Assembly (NCBI GenBank): GCA_000715855.1
Contig: KL571324.1
Coordinates: 18,882-24,032, forward strand
Source: Actinoplanes liguriensis
Lineage (GTDB): Bacteria; Actinomycetota; Actinomycetes; Mycobacteriales; Micromonosporaceae
DNA length: 5,151 bases
Direction of reading: 5' to 3'
This document shows positions 1-5,151 of the stretch, piece after piece (positions within the stretch are counted from its first letter, which is position 1; each line of letters begins with the position of its first letter). Made by a program: the position numbers and the translations under genes. The notes beneath the pieces are model-generated. The model did no database searches. It saw only the letters and a program-made list of their open reading frames with translations, and was not told the origin of the DNA.

Positions 1-109
1 CGGCCCAGAACGCGAAGCCCGAAAGGGCGACGTCCGTGGGTGGTTGCGCTCAAAAGGACCCACGCGATCCCCGCAGTTGGTCCCGGTAGCCACGCGTGTC
101 GCGGTCGTC

Positions 110-162
110 GGCTGGTGCTCACTGTTGTTATTCGTCCCTCATAACAACAGTGAGCACCAGCC
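110..162. repeat. Perfect 22-bp inverted repeat, 9-nt loop
   Basis: Positions 110-131 and 141-162 are exact reverse complements over 22 bp, with a 9-base spacer (TCGTCCCTC). The arms are only about half G+C (inner end TGTTGTTAT), unlike the surrounding DNA. In RNA from either strand this would form a long, uninterrupted hairpin. There is no T-run beside either arm. It lies about 84 bases beyond the glycosidase stop codon on the minus strand, so a bidirectional terminator between convergent genes is the simplest reading. That would need a plus-strand gene ending before position 110, which I cannot confirm. A protein-binding palindrome or small mobile repeat is also possible. Confidence 0.93.
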
Positions 163-186
163 CAGTCCGCGGCGTGGCGCCGGAGG

Positions 187-241
187 CCGGCTGGCACTGG
201 TGGTTGTTTTGAGCTTCATCTCGACCGTGAGTGCCAGCCGG
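187..241. repeat. 12-bp inverted repeat just past the glycosidase stop
   Basis: Positions 187-198 (CCGGCTGGCACT) and 230-241 are exact reverse complements with a 31-base loop. On the minus strand the stem begins 4 bases after the glycosidase TAA, the place expected for a transcription terminator. It has no U-tract, which is common for actinobacterial terminators. Its arms and flanking loop bases resemble the arms of the perfect palindrome at 110-162, so the two elements may be diverged copies. Confidence 0.75.
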
Positions 242-245
242 GGCG

Positions 246-1622
246 TTACTCCGCTCGGGCGTAGGCGGGCGCCGACCGATCGGCCAGCAGGTCCAGGCAC
301 AACGCCGCGGTCCAGCTGAAGGTCGGCGCACCCAGCCCCTCGCCGGTCTCCGGGTGGAAGTACTCGTAGTGCCCGTGCTCGTGCACCAGCCGCAGCAGGG
401 CACGCCGCAGCTGCTCCGCCTCCCCGCGCCGCCCGTGCACCTGCATGCCTCGCCGCAGCAGCCAGTTCACGTTGATCCAGACCGGGCCCCGCCAGTAGCG
501 GTGGGTGTCGAAGCTGCTGTCGGTCCGGTCCACGCTCGGCGCCGGCAGCCCGAACCGCTCCGACCTCGCCTCCGTCATGATCGCCTCGACCTGCTCGGCG
601 GGCAGGTCGGGCAGCATCAGCGGGAGCAGTCCGCTGACGCAGCGAGCCGGGCTGAGCCGGCCGGTGCGGGCGTCCCGCGCGCGGAAGGTGCGGCTCACCG
701 GCTCCCACAGCCGCCGGGAGATGGCCGCGGTGATCTCCCGGGCCCGGTCCCGGTGCCGGCGAGCGTCGGTGGTCCGCCCGAGCACCCCGGCGATCTGCGC
801 GAGGGCCAGCTCGGCGACGCCGAGGATGCTGTTGAAGGCCGGGCACTCGACCGCGAACGGGTGCCGCTGCACCAGCTCGGTGTCCGAGTAACCGCCGTCG
901 CGGTAGTTGAGGACCAGCCCGACGTACCGTGCGTAGTCCTGGTCGGTCGGCCGGTGCGCCGCCTCCGACACGGCCAGGTCCCGCCGCCGGTAGCGATCGA
1001 GCAGCGACAGGTCGGCCGGCACCTCGGCCAGCGCCTGGTCCCAGGCCGGGCTGTTGTCCAGGCCGGACTCCCACGGGTGCACGATCGACGCGAGCCCGCC
1101 ACCGCCGGCGTCGCGCCGCTCGGTGAGGTATTCCTGCTGCCGCACCAGCCGGGGGTAGAGCCAGGCCAGCTCGGTGCGCGCCTCACTGACGCAGGTCGCG
1201 CCGTGCGCCGCCGCGTGGCGGTAGACCTCCCACGCGGCCAGGGCGTGCAGCGGCGGCTGGACGATCCCGGTGCTGCGCCGGGCCGGGCGACCGGCCAGAA
1301 CCGGCAGGTTCCAGAAGCCGGGCCCGGGAAAGTAGTCGTCCTCACCGGCGTTCGGGTCGAAGACGATGTGCGGCACCCGCCCGTCCGGCCACTGCGCCTC
1401 GAACAGGTTGTGCAGGTCGCGCCAGGCCCGGGTGGGGTTGACGTAGGCGAGGCCGACCGCGATGAACGCGGTGTCCCAGCTCCACTGATGCGGATAGAGC
1501 CGGCGGGACGGCACCGTGTGGTCGCCGGACCAGTTGGTGTCCAGCACCCGCACCGCGGACTGCCACAACTCGGCGGACAGATCGGGGACGGCGACGGGGG
1601 ACGAGGACGGGTGCGGGTGCAT
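246..1622 (-). CDS. GH63-type alpha-glycosidase, glucosylglycerate/mannosylglycerate hydrolase-like
   Basis: This 458-residue protein is predicted to hydrolyse an alpha-glycosidic bond by an inverting mechanism in an (alpha/alpha)6-barrel. No signal peptide is visible, so it is probably cytosolic. Family landmarks appear in order: LYPHQWSWDTAFIAVG (42-57), the W-D-G-R-V-P-H-I-V-F stretch (79-88), YFPGP (97-101), TGIVQPPLHA (118-127), WESGLDNSPAWD (184-195), YWRGPVW (376-382), HYEYFHPETGEGLG (418-431) and FSWTAA (435-440). By analogy with characterised mannosylglycerate and glucosylglycerate hydrolases, Asp189 is the likely general acid and Glu420 the likely general base. Length fits those enzymes (about 410-450 residues). 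Substrate is inferred; another short alpha-glucoside or mannoside is possible. The ATG at 1622 has a purine-rich GGAAAGGG upstream at a long 13-base spacing, and no alternative in-frame start close upstream is obvious. It lies 132 bases downstream of the LigD-like gene on the same strand. Confidence 0.88.
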   Translation of the reverse strand: MHPHPSSSPVAVPDLSAELWQSAVRVLDTNWSGDHTVPSRRLYPHQWSWDTAFIAVGLAYVNPTRAWRDLHNLFEAQWPDGRVPHIVFDPNAGEDDYFPGPGFWNLPVLAGRPARRSTGIVQPPLHALAAWEVYRHAAAHGATCVSEARTELAWLYPRLVRQQEYLTERRDAGGGGLASIVHPWESGLDNSPAWDQALAEVPADLSLLDRYRRRDLAVSEAAHRPTDQDYARYVGLVLNYRDGGYSDTELVQRHPFAVECPAFNSILGVAELALAQIAGVLGRTTDARRHRDRAREITAAISRRLWEPVSRTFRARDARTGRLSPARCVSGLLPLMLPDLPAEQVEAIMTEARSERFGLPAPSVDRTDSSFDTHRYWRGPVWINVNWLLRRGMQVHGRRGEAEQLRRALLRLVHEHGHYEYFHPETGEGLGAPTFSWTAALCLDLLADRSAPAYARAE

Positions 1623-1635
1623 TCTGAAGTCGAGG

Positions 1636-1643
1636 CCCTTTCC
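1636..1643 (-). promoter_or_regulatory. Probable ribosome binding site of the glycosidase
   Basis: Reading the minus strand, GGAAAGGG lies 13 bases before the ATG at 1622. The purine content suits a Shine-Dalgarno site, but the spacing is longer than the usual 5-10 bases. It directly abuts a hairpin at 1643-1687, so its accessibility could depend on that fold. Confidence 0.4.
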
Positions 1644-1687
1644 ACTGCGGTCGCAGGCTTTCCCCCGCCATCGGGCGAGCCGCAGTG
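1643..1687 (-). repeat. Imperfect hairpin in the glycosidase leader
   Basis: Positions 1643-1650 (CACTGCGG) pair exactly with 1680-1687. After one bulged base (1679), 1651-1654 pair with 1675-1678, giving 12 pairs around a 20-base loop. It sits between the LigD-like stop and the glycosidase start and touches the presumed ribosome binding site. It could terminate upstream transcription, attenuate the glycosidase gene, or serve as an operator. No known riboswitch consensus is recognisable. Confidence 0.5.
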
Positions 1688-1703
1688 CTTCTGAACGAAA
1701 CTG

Positions 1704-1746
1704 CCGGTTGCATCTTCGGTACCACTGTTGCGGGGTACGTAACCGG
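1704..1746 (-). terminator. Possible terminator after the LigD-like gene
   Basis: CCGGTT at 1704-1709 pairs with AACCGG at 1741-1746, and inside it GTACC (1719-1723) pairs with GGTAC (1734-1738). The structure begins 8 bases past the LigD-like stop codon on the minus strand. The stems are short and interrupted and there is no U-run, so the call rests mainly on position. Confidence 0.3.
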
Positions 1747-1754
1747 GGTGCCCC

Positions 1755-2816
1755 TCAGATCACCGTGATCTCCCGCCACAGCCGGCTCGCCCGGCCGGGC
1801 AGGTAGGGCGAATCCAGTCGCTTCGCCACCACACCGGACAAGCCCTGCGAACGGGCCGCGTCCAGGGCGAACCGCCCACCGCCGGGGAAGAACGGCGGGG
1901 TCTGCCAATGCTCCCCGGCGCACGCGAGGCCGTCCAGGAGCTCGCGGCGCTCGGCGTACCGCAGCAGCTCGGTCGTGCGGTGACCGTCGAGCCACAGAAG
2001 GTCGTACAGCAGAAATTGCACTGGATCTTTCTCGGCGGCCCTTTTCGGACTCTTCGCCGTGGCGCGCCGGGCCAGTCGATCCGCGTTCGGCCGAGCGCCG
2101 TCGAACGCCACCAGCTCGCCGTCGAAGATCGCCTCCACCGGTGCGAGCGCCGGGCCCAAGGCGCGGACCTCCGGAAACATCGAGGTCAGCTCCTCGCCGT
2201 CGGCTCCGCTGAGGTGCACTCTCCCGCCCGAGACGTACGCGAGACACCGCCGCCCCGCCCAGCGCATCTCGTAGCCCCAGTCGGCGTCGTCGGCCGGCAG
2301 GTCCGCCGCGCGGGTGGCCAGCATCGGTCGCAGGTCGGCCGGCATCGACTCCCAGCCGGGCTCCGGAGGGTCCATCCGGCGCACCATCCAGTCCGCCCCG
2401 CCGGTCTGGAAGAAGACATATCGCCCCCTCGTGCGATCGCCGTGGAACGTGACACTGATCTCGTCGGGCCGCCACTTGCCGGTCTCGTAGGTGCCTCGGT
2501 CGAAGATCGTCATGCGGCCGCCGCCGTACTCCCCGGCGGGGATGTCGCCGGCGAAGTCGAGGTACTCCAGGGGGTGGTCCTCGGTGTGCTTGGCCAGGTT
2601 GTTGCGGGCCTGGTCGCGGGGGAGGCCGCGCGGGACGGCGAACGAGACGAGCACGCCGTCGCGCTCCAGCCGGACGTCCCAGTGCAGGCTGCGGGCGTGA
2701 TGCTGCTGGATCACGAAGCGCGAGATCCCGGTGGCCACCCCCGGATCCGCGGGCACGGGTTCGGGTGTGCGGGCGGGATCCCGCTTGCGGCGGTACTCGT
2801 CCAGGCGATCCGGCAT
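1755..2816 (-). CDS. LigD-like 3'-phosphoesterase fused to a degenerate ATP-dependent ligase domain
   Basis: This 353-residue protein resembles the phosphoesterase and ligase parts of bacterial NHEJ LigD, without the polymerase domain. Residues about 30-148 form the 3'-phosphoesterase domain, with the metal and phosphate ligands His39, His45, Asp47, Arg49, His81 and Tyr85 matching those known in Pseudomonas LigD; it should trim 3'-phosphate or 3'-ribonucleotide ends. Residues about 163-353 are an adenylation domain. Motif III (FDGELVAF, 231-238) and the YDLLWLDG segment (271-278) are kept. Motif I (normally ExKxDGxR) reads E-M-R-W-A-G-R-R at 183-190, so the AMP-accepting lysine is Arg185 and the aspartate is Ala187. 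Motif IV lacks its glutamate (Ser327) and motif V lacks both lysines (W-R-E-I-T, 347-351). The protein stops there with no OB-fold. Ligation activity is therefore unlikely. The ATG at 2816 gives the typical LigD-family opening (LDEYRRKRDP); the open frame farther upstream is antisense to the monooxygenase. No ku gene is in view. Confidence 0.9.
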   Translation of the reverse strand: MPDRLDEYRRKRDPARTPEPVPADPGVATGISRFVIQQHHARSLHWDVRLERDGVLVSFAVPRGLPRDQARNNLAKHTEDHPLEYLDFAGDIPAGEYGGGRMTIFDRGTYETGKWRPDEISVTFHGDRTRGRYVFFQTGGADWMVRRMDPPEPGWESMPADLRPMLATRAADLPADDADWGYEMRWAGRRCLAYVSGGRVHLSGADGEELTSMFPEVRALGPALAPVEAIFDGELVAFDGARPNADRLARRATAKSPKRAAEKDPVQFLLYDLLWLDGHRTTELLRYAERRELLDGLACAGEHWQTPPFFPGGGRFALDAARSQGLSGVVAKRLDSPYLPGRASRLWREITVI

Positions 2817-2904
2817 GCTCCGATTCTGCCGGTCACGCCGCGGGCCCGGAATTGTCGTACCCCGATGGTTGGGTGTGCGCATGACGGGGATGGAAACGCT
2901 GCAG

Positions 2905-2934
2905 CGCCGGGCGATCCGGGCACGCCGGGCGATC
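2905..2934. repeat. Two direct 12-bp repeats with an 18-base period
   Basis: CGCCGGGCGATC occurs exactly at 2905-2916 and 2923-2934, with a partial third match (GCCGGGCG) at 2947-2954. An 18-base period equals six codons or a little under two helical turns. It could be a tandem binding site, a trace of a repetitive coding segment, or chance in GC-rich DNA. Confidence 0.5.
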
Positions 2935-2986
2935 GCGCTGGCGCGTGCCGGGCGCGCGTTCGAGACCGTGGAACCACCCGCTCGGA

Positions 2987-3003
2987 TGACACCAATGTGG
3001 TCA
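2987..3003. promoter_or_regulatory. Candidate operator dyad
   Basis: The 17-base sequence TGACACCAATGTGGTCA is a dyad around its central A with six of eight positions paired (TGAC..CA-A-TG..GTCA). It lies about 70 bases upstream of the possible -10 hexamer of the monooxygenase. Size and symmetry suit a dimeric regulator, but no regulator gene is present and the match to a specific family is not clear. Confidence 0.3.
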
Positions 3004-3071
3004 GGTGCCCAGGGTCCAGTGCAAACCGGACTCGATGTTGATCGTGACTTTCCCGCGACGGTGGCACGCGG

Positions 3072-3077
3072 TAGTGT
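3072..3077 (+). promoter_or_regulatory. Possible -10 element of the monooxygenase
   Basis: TAGTGT fits the actinobacterial TAnnnT pattern and lies 42 bases before the monooxygenase ATG. No good -35 hexamer is present at 16-18 bases; TTGATC at 3038-3043 is too far away (28-base spacer). Confidence 0.3.
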
Positions 3078-3103
3078 TCTGGCTCCGACGCGTATCCATC
3101 GAC

Positions 3104-3110
3104 AGGAAGG
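3104..3110 (+). promoter_or_regulatory. Ribosome binding site of the monooxygenase
   Basis: AGGAAGG ends 9 bases before the ATG at 3120. It is a good purine-rich Shine-Dalgarno match and fixes this start, which also places the FAD-binding glycine motif at residue 9 as expected. Confidence 0.75.
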
Positions 3111-3119
3111 CGTTGGCCG

Positions 3120-4226
3120 ATGACCTTGCGGATCCTCGTGGTGGGCGCCGGCATCGCCGGCTTGGCCGCGGCCCGAGGGCTGCGAGTCGCGGGCTTCCGG
3201 CCGGATGTGGTGGAGGCTCTGCCGGCCACCATGAGCCCCAGCGCCGGCATCTATCTCCCCGGCAACGCCTCCCGCGCGCTTCGCCTGCTCGGTCTCGACG
3301 TCCCGTTGCGCCCGCTCGGTGACCTGATCTTCCGGCAGGTCTTCCTGGACACGCGCGGTCGCGAGCTGTTCGAGATGGACGTCGCCGCTCTCTGGGCCGG
3401 CGTCGGCGAGTCCCGTGCGCTGTCCCGCTCCGACCTGCAACAGGTGCTGCTCACCGGGGTCGGCGGCGAGGTGCGGTATGAGATCGAGGTCCGCGACGTG
3501 CAGATCGTCGACGGCGCCGCCAAGGTTGAGTTCTCGACCGGCGCGATCTCGGAATATGACCTGGTCGTGGGTGCCGACGGCCGCCGCTCGACGATCCGCG
3601 ACAAGATCGGCCTGGGTGGTCCGGCCACCCCGACCGGCCAGATCGTCTATCGCGCCGTCGTCTCCGGCGGCCCGCCGCTCACCGACTGGACCGCGGTGAT
3701 GGGCCGGCGCGCGGCGTTCGTCGCGATGCCGATGGGCGGCCGCAAGATCTACTGCTACGCCGACGAGACCGCCCCCGAGGCCCCCGACCCGTCCGACCCG
3801 CGCGAGCGGCTGCAGGAGGTCTTCGGGTCCTTCGGCGGCCCGATCCCGGCACTCCTCGAGCGGATCGAGAAGGTGTCGGTCGCCCGCACCGACGAGGTGG
3901 TCCTGCCCACCTGGTCGCGAGGCCCGGTGGTGCTGGTCGGAGACGCGGCGCACGCCACCGCGCCGACCCTGGCCCAGGGCGCCGCCATGTCCTTCGAGGA
4001 CGGCTGGGTGCTGGGTCAGGAGCTGCGCCAGGCCGGTGCGGACATCCCGGCCGCCCTGCGGGCGTATGAGGAGCGTCGCCGCCCGCGCTGTATAGAGGTG
4101 CGCGACCGCACCCGCGAGCGGGACCGGACCAGGGACGTGCCGCCGACGCTGCGCGACCCGATGCTGCGCCGCCGTGGCCTGCGGATCTTCACCGACCACT
4201 ACAAAGGGCTCGTCACGCCGGTCTGA
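3120..4226 (+). CDS. FAD-dependent monooxygenase (PHBH/UbiH-like, group A)
   Basis: This 368-residue flavoprotein is predicted to hydroxylate or epoxidise an organic substrate using NAD(P)H and O2. The N-terminal Rossmann motif reads VVGAGIAGLAAARGL (7-21), with Glu32 placed to bind the adenosine ribose. The DG motif that contacts FAD and NAD(P)H is in DLVVGADGRRSTIR (147-160). The second FAD motif is VLVGDAAHATAPTLAQGAAMSFEDG (271-295), with Gly274-Asp275 as the flavin-binding pair. Arg103 in SRSDLQQVLL sits where the family has a conserved arginine. Length is slightly short for the group but all core motifs are present. No membrane segment or signal peptide is seen, so it is probably cytosolic. 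The C-terminal part (318-338) is strongly charged and Arg-rich. Substrate cannot be told from the sequence: salicylate-hydroxylase-like, antibiotic-modifying and ubiquinone-type relatives share these motifs. No pathway partner is adjacent. It is divergent from the LigD-like gene and followed by a terminator-like hairpin, so it is probably monocistronic. Confidence 0.92.
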   Translation: MTLRILVVGAGIAGLAAARGLRVAGFRPDVVEALPATMSPSAGIYLPGNASRALRLLGLDVPLRPLGDLIFRQVFLDTRGRELFEMDVAALWAGVGESRALSRSDLQQVLLTGVGGEVRYEIEVRDVQIVDGAAKVEFSTGAISEYDLVVGADGRRSTIRDKIGLGGPATPTGQIVYRAVVSGGPPLTDWTAVMGRRAAFVAMPMGGRKIYCYADETAPEAPDPSDPRERLQEVFGSFGGPIPALLERIEKVSVARTDEVVLPTWSRGPVVLVGDAAHATAPTLAQGAAMSFEDGWVLGQELRQAGADIPAALRAYEERRRPRCIEVRDRTRERDRTRDVPPTLRDPMLRRRGLRIFTDHYKGLVTPV

Positions 4227-4308
4227 GGCGGGCGTCACAGTCGATCGTGGACCCGTTTTCCGGAAGCGCCGCGTGACCAGTCGATCTTCCGTGCCCGGCG
4301 TTCGTCCT

Positions 4309-4328
4309 GGGTGGCCCTTTGGTCACCC
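4309..4328 (+). terminator. Terminator-like hairpin between the monooxygenase and ctaD
   Basis: GGGTGGCC (4309-4316) pairs with GGTCACCC (4321-4328) around a CTTT loop: eight pairs, one of them G-U. It lies 82 bases past the monooxygenase stop codon. There is no downstream T-run, which is common in high-GC Actinobacteria. It would separate the monooxygenase from ctaD. Confidence 0.45.
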
Positions 4329-4355
4329 CGCGAAGGCCGGGGGTCGGTGGGGGAC

Positions 4356-4361
4356 TATTCT
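4356..4361 (+). promoter_or_regulatory. Possible -10 element of ctaD
   Basis: TATTCT occurs in an otherwise GC-rich stretch, 66 bases before the ctaD GTG and just after the terminator-like hairpin. It matches TATAAT at four of six positions. No clear -35 hexamer is found at the usual distance, so this is tentative. Confidence 0.3.
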
Positions 4362-4416
4362 GCCAGCGAGGTACGCCCGATCTTCGAGGTGTGCCGAGTG
4401 GGTCGAACGAGACAAC

Positions 4417-4421
4417 GGAGG
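4417..4421 (+). promoter_or_regulatory. Ribosome binding site of ctaD
   Basis: GGAGG ends 6 bases before the GTG at 4428. This strong Shine-Dalgarno match decides the GTG start, which is needed because no ATG occurs in frame until residue 40, already inside the first membrane helix. Confidence 0.85.
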
Positions 4422-4427
4422 CAATTC

Positions 4428-5151
4428 GTGACGACCGTTGCGCCGTCGCCGATCGCGACCCGTCCGTATCCTGTGCGACGGACGGTCAGGGGTTCGGCAC
4501 TCGCCCGGATCCTGCGCACGACGGACGCGAAGCAGATCGGGATCATGTACATGATCACCGCCTTCGTGTTCTTCCTGCTGGGCGGCCTCATGGCGCTGCT
4601 GATGCGCGCCGAGCTGGCCCGGCCGGGCATGCAGATTCTGTCGCCCGAGCAGTTCAACCAGCTGTTCACCATGCACGGCACGATCATGCTGCTGTTCTTC
4701 GCGACACCGATCGTGTTCGCGTTCGGCAACTACGTCGTGCCGATCCAGATCGGCGCGCCGGATGTGTCCTTCCCCCGGCTGAACGCCTTCGCCTACTGGC
4801 TGTATCTGTTCGGCGGCCTCATCACCATCGGCGGGTTCCTGACCCCCGGCGGCGCCGCGGACTTCGGCTGGTTCGCCTACACCCCGCTGAGCAACTCGCT
4901 GCACTCTCCGGGTGTCGGCGGCAACATGTGGGTGGTCGGCCTGGCGATCTCGGGTCTGGGCACGATCCTCGGCTCGGTGAACCTGATCACTACGATCCTG
5001 ACGCTGCGCGCACCCGGCATGACCATGTTCCGGATGCCGATCATGACCTGGAACATGCTGGTCACGGCGCTGCTCGCGGTGATGGTGTTCCCGTTCCTGG
5101 CGGCCGCGCTCTTCGCGCTGGCGGCCGACCGTGTCCTCGGCGCGCACGTCT
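4428..5151 (+). CDS. ctaD: Cytochrome c oxidase subunit I (aa3 type), 3' truncated by window
   Basis: This is the first 241 codons of the catalytic subunit of the haem-copper terminal oxidase, which reduces O2 to water and pumps protons across the cytoplasmic membrane. Residues 1-36 form a basic cytoplasmic N-terminus, followed by hydrophobic segments at about 37-59, 80-104, 121-141, 165-188 and 205-233. His83 in [12 protein letters not shown] (80-91) is the expected low-spin haem a ligand. The segment [20 protein letters not shown] (100-119) carries Asn101, Asp112 and Asn119, corresponding to the D-channel entry residues of the Rhodobacter enzyme (N121, D132, N139). This supports a proton-pumping A-type oxidase. 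The D-channel glutamate, the Cu-B histidines and the haem a3 ligand lie beyond the window. The sequence runs without interruption to the edge. No ctaC or ctaE is seen upstream; stand-alone ctaD genes are known in Actinobacteria such as Mycobacterium. Confidence 0.96.
   Translation, partial: MTTVAPSPIATRPYPVRRTVRGSALARILRTTDAKQIGIMYMITAFVFFLLGGLMALLMRAELARPGMQILSPEQFNQLFTMHGTIMLLFFATPIVFAFGNYVVPIQIGAPDVSFPRLNAFAYWLYLFGGLITIGGFLTPGGAADFGWFAYTPLSNSLHSPGVGGNMWVVGLAISGLGTILGSVNLITTILTLRAPGMTMFRMPIMTWNMLVTALLAVMVFPFLAAALFALAADRVLGAHV

Larger units (their letters stand above)
1..245. other. Non-coding left edge with several hairpins
   Basis: I find no gene here that I can support. Frame 3 of the plus strand is open from the edge to a TAG at 87-89, and frame 1 to a TAA ending at 143. 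Either could be the tail of a gene entering from the left, but neither translation is recognisable and third-position bias is mixed. Besides the two large inverted repeats listed separately there is a GNRA-type hairpin at 17-28 (GCCC-GAAA-GGGC) and a 7-bp stem pairing 35-41 with 58-64. The stretch around 110-245 is less GC-rich than the genes. It lies just downstream of the glycosidase stop codon, so it is probably a 3' untranslated or termination region. Confidence 0.5.
2817..3119. other. Divergent intergenic region between the LigD-like and monooxygenase genes
   Basis: These 303 bases separate genes transcribed away from each other and must hold both promoters. The stretch at about 2890-2975 is extremely GC-rich and contains an 18-base-period direct repeat. 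The stretch from about 2985 to 3085 is less GC-rich and is the likely control region for the monooxygenase, with a dyad at 2987-3003 and a TAGTGT hexamer at 3072-3077. An ATG at 2881 opens an 80-codon plus-strand frame ending at 3123; I do not call it a gene. I see no convincing promoter for the LigD-like gene. Confidence 0.6.

Noticed and set aside
110..241. CRISPR-like, integron attC or insertion-sequence end interpretation of the inverted repeats
   Set aside because: There are only two imperfectly related units, no regular spacers, no integrase or transposase, and no target-site duplication visible.
1..245. Riboswitch or structured ncRNA suggested by the GAAA tetraloop stem and nearby hairpins
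   Set aside because: I could not match it to the conserved core of any riboswitch class I know, and the flanking gene that would be controlled is outside the window or ends here.
231..1694. 487-codon plus-strand ORF opposite the glycosidase
   Set aside because: It is a shadow of the glycosidase codons, rich in Arg, Gly, Pro and Val with no domain; the minus-strand product has complete family motifs.
1342..2475. 377-codon minus-strand ORF spanning the LigD-like/glycosidase junction
   Set aside because: It overlaps both real genes in another frame, has Arg/Gly-rich composition and matches no family.
2882..2882. Alternative upstream ATG for the LigD-like gene, 22 codons before 2816
   Set aside because: The added residues have no resemblance to the family N-terminus and there is no convincing ribosome binding site; the start at 2816 aligns with the usual LDEYRRKRD opening.
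2817..4238. The minus-strand reading frame of the LigD-like gene stays open upstream to 4238, allowing an 827-residue protein
   Set aside because: The extra part lies antisense to the well-supported monooxygenase and across a control region, has a compositionally biased translation with no recognisable domain, and the LigD-family N-terminus begins naturally at 2816. Long open antisense frames are common at this GC content.
4323..5147. 274-codon minus-strand ORF opposite ctaD
   Set aside because: The translation is a low-complexity His/Arg/Glu/Gln-rich shadow of membrane-protein codons; the plus strand encodes an unmistakable oxidase subunit I with its own ribosome binding site.

Overview
The window is very GC-rich and all four genes show the strong G/C preference at third codon positions typical of high-GC Actinobacteria. 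The cytochrome oxidase subunit, the LigD-like protein and the glucosylglycerate-hydrolase-like enzyme also fit an actinobacterium. A Micromonosporaceae-type host is an inference only. There is no transposase, integrase, tRNA or CRISPR array, so this looks like ordinary chromosome.

Layout from left to right. Positions 1-245 hold no gene I can defend, but contain two related inverted repeats, one a perfect 22-bp palindrome. Positions 246-1622 (minus) encode a GH63-type alpha-glycosidase resembling glucosylglycerate/mannosylglycerate hydrolases. A 132-bp gap with two imperfect hairpins separates it from a minus-strand LigD-like gene (1755-2816). That gene joins an intact 3'-phosphoesterase domain to a ligase adenylation domain that has lost its catalytic lysine. 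A 303-bp divergent region (2817-3119) leads to a plus-strand FAD-dependent monooxygenase (3120-4226). After a 201-bp gap with a terminator-like hairpin, ctaD (cytochrome c oxidase subunit I) starts at a GTG at 4428 and runs off the right edge.

The genes do not form an evident pathway. Compatible-solute or oligosaccharide turnover, DNA-end processing, flavin-dependent oxidation and aerobic respiration sit side by side, probably as separate transcription units. The minus-strand pair could be partly co-transcribed. The most interesting signals are the ligase domain with its nucleotidyl-transfer motifs broken at four places beside a complete phosphoesterase active site, and the paired related palindromes downstream of the glycosidase.
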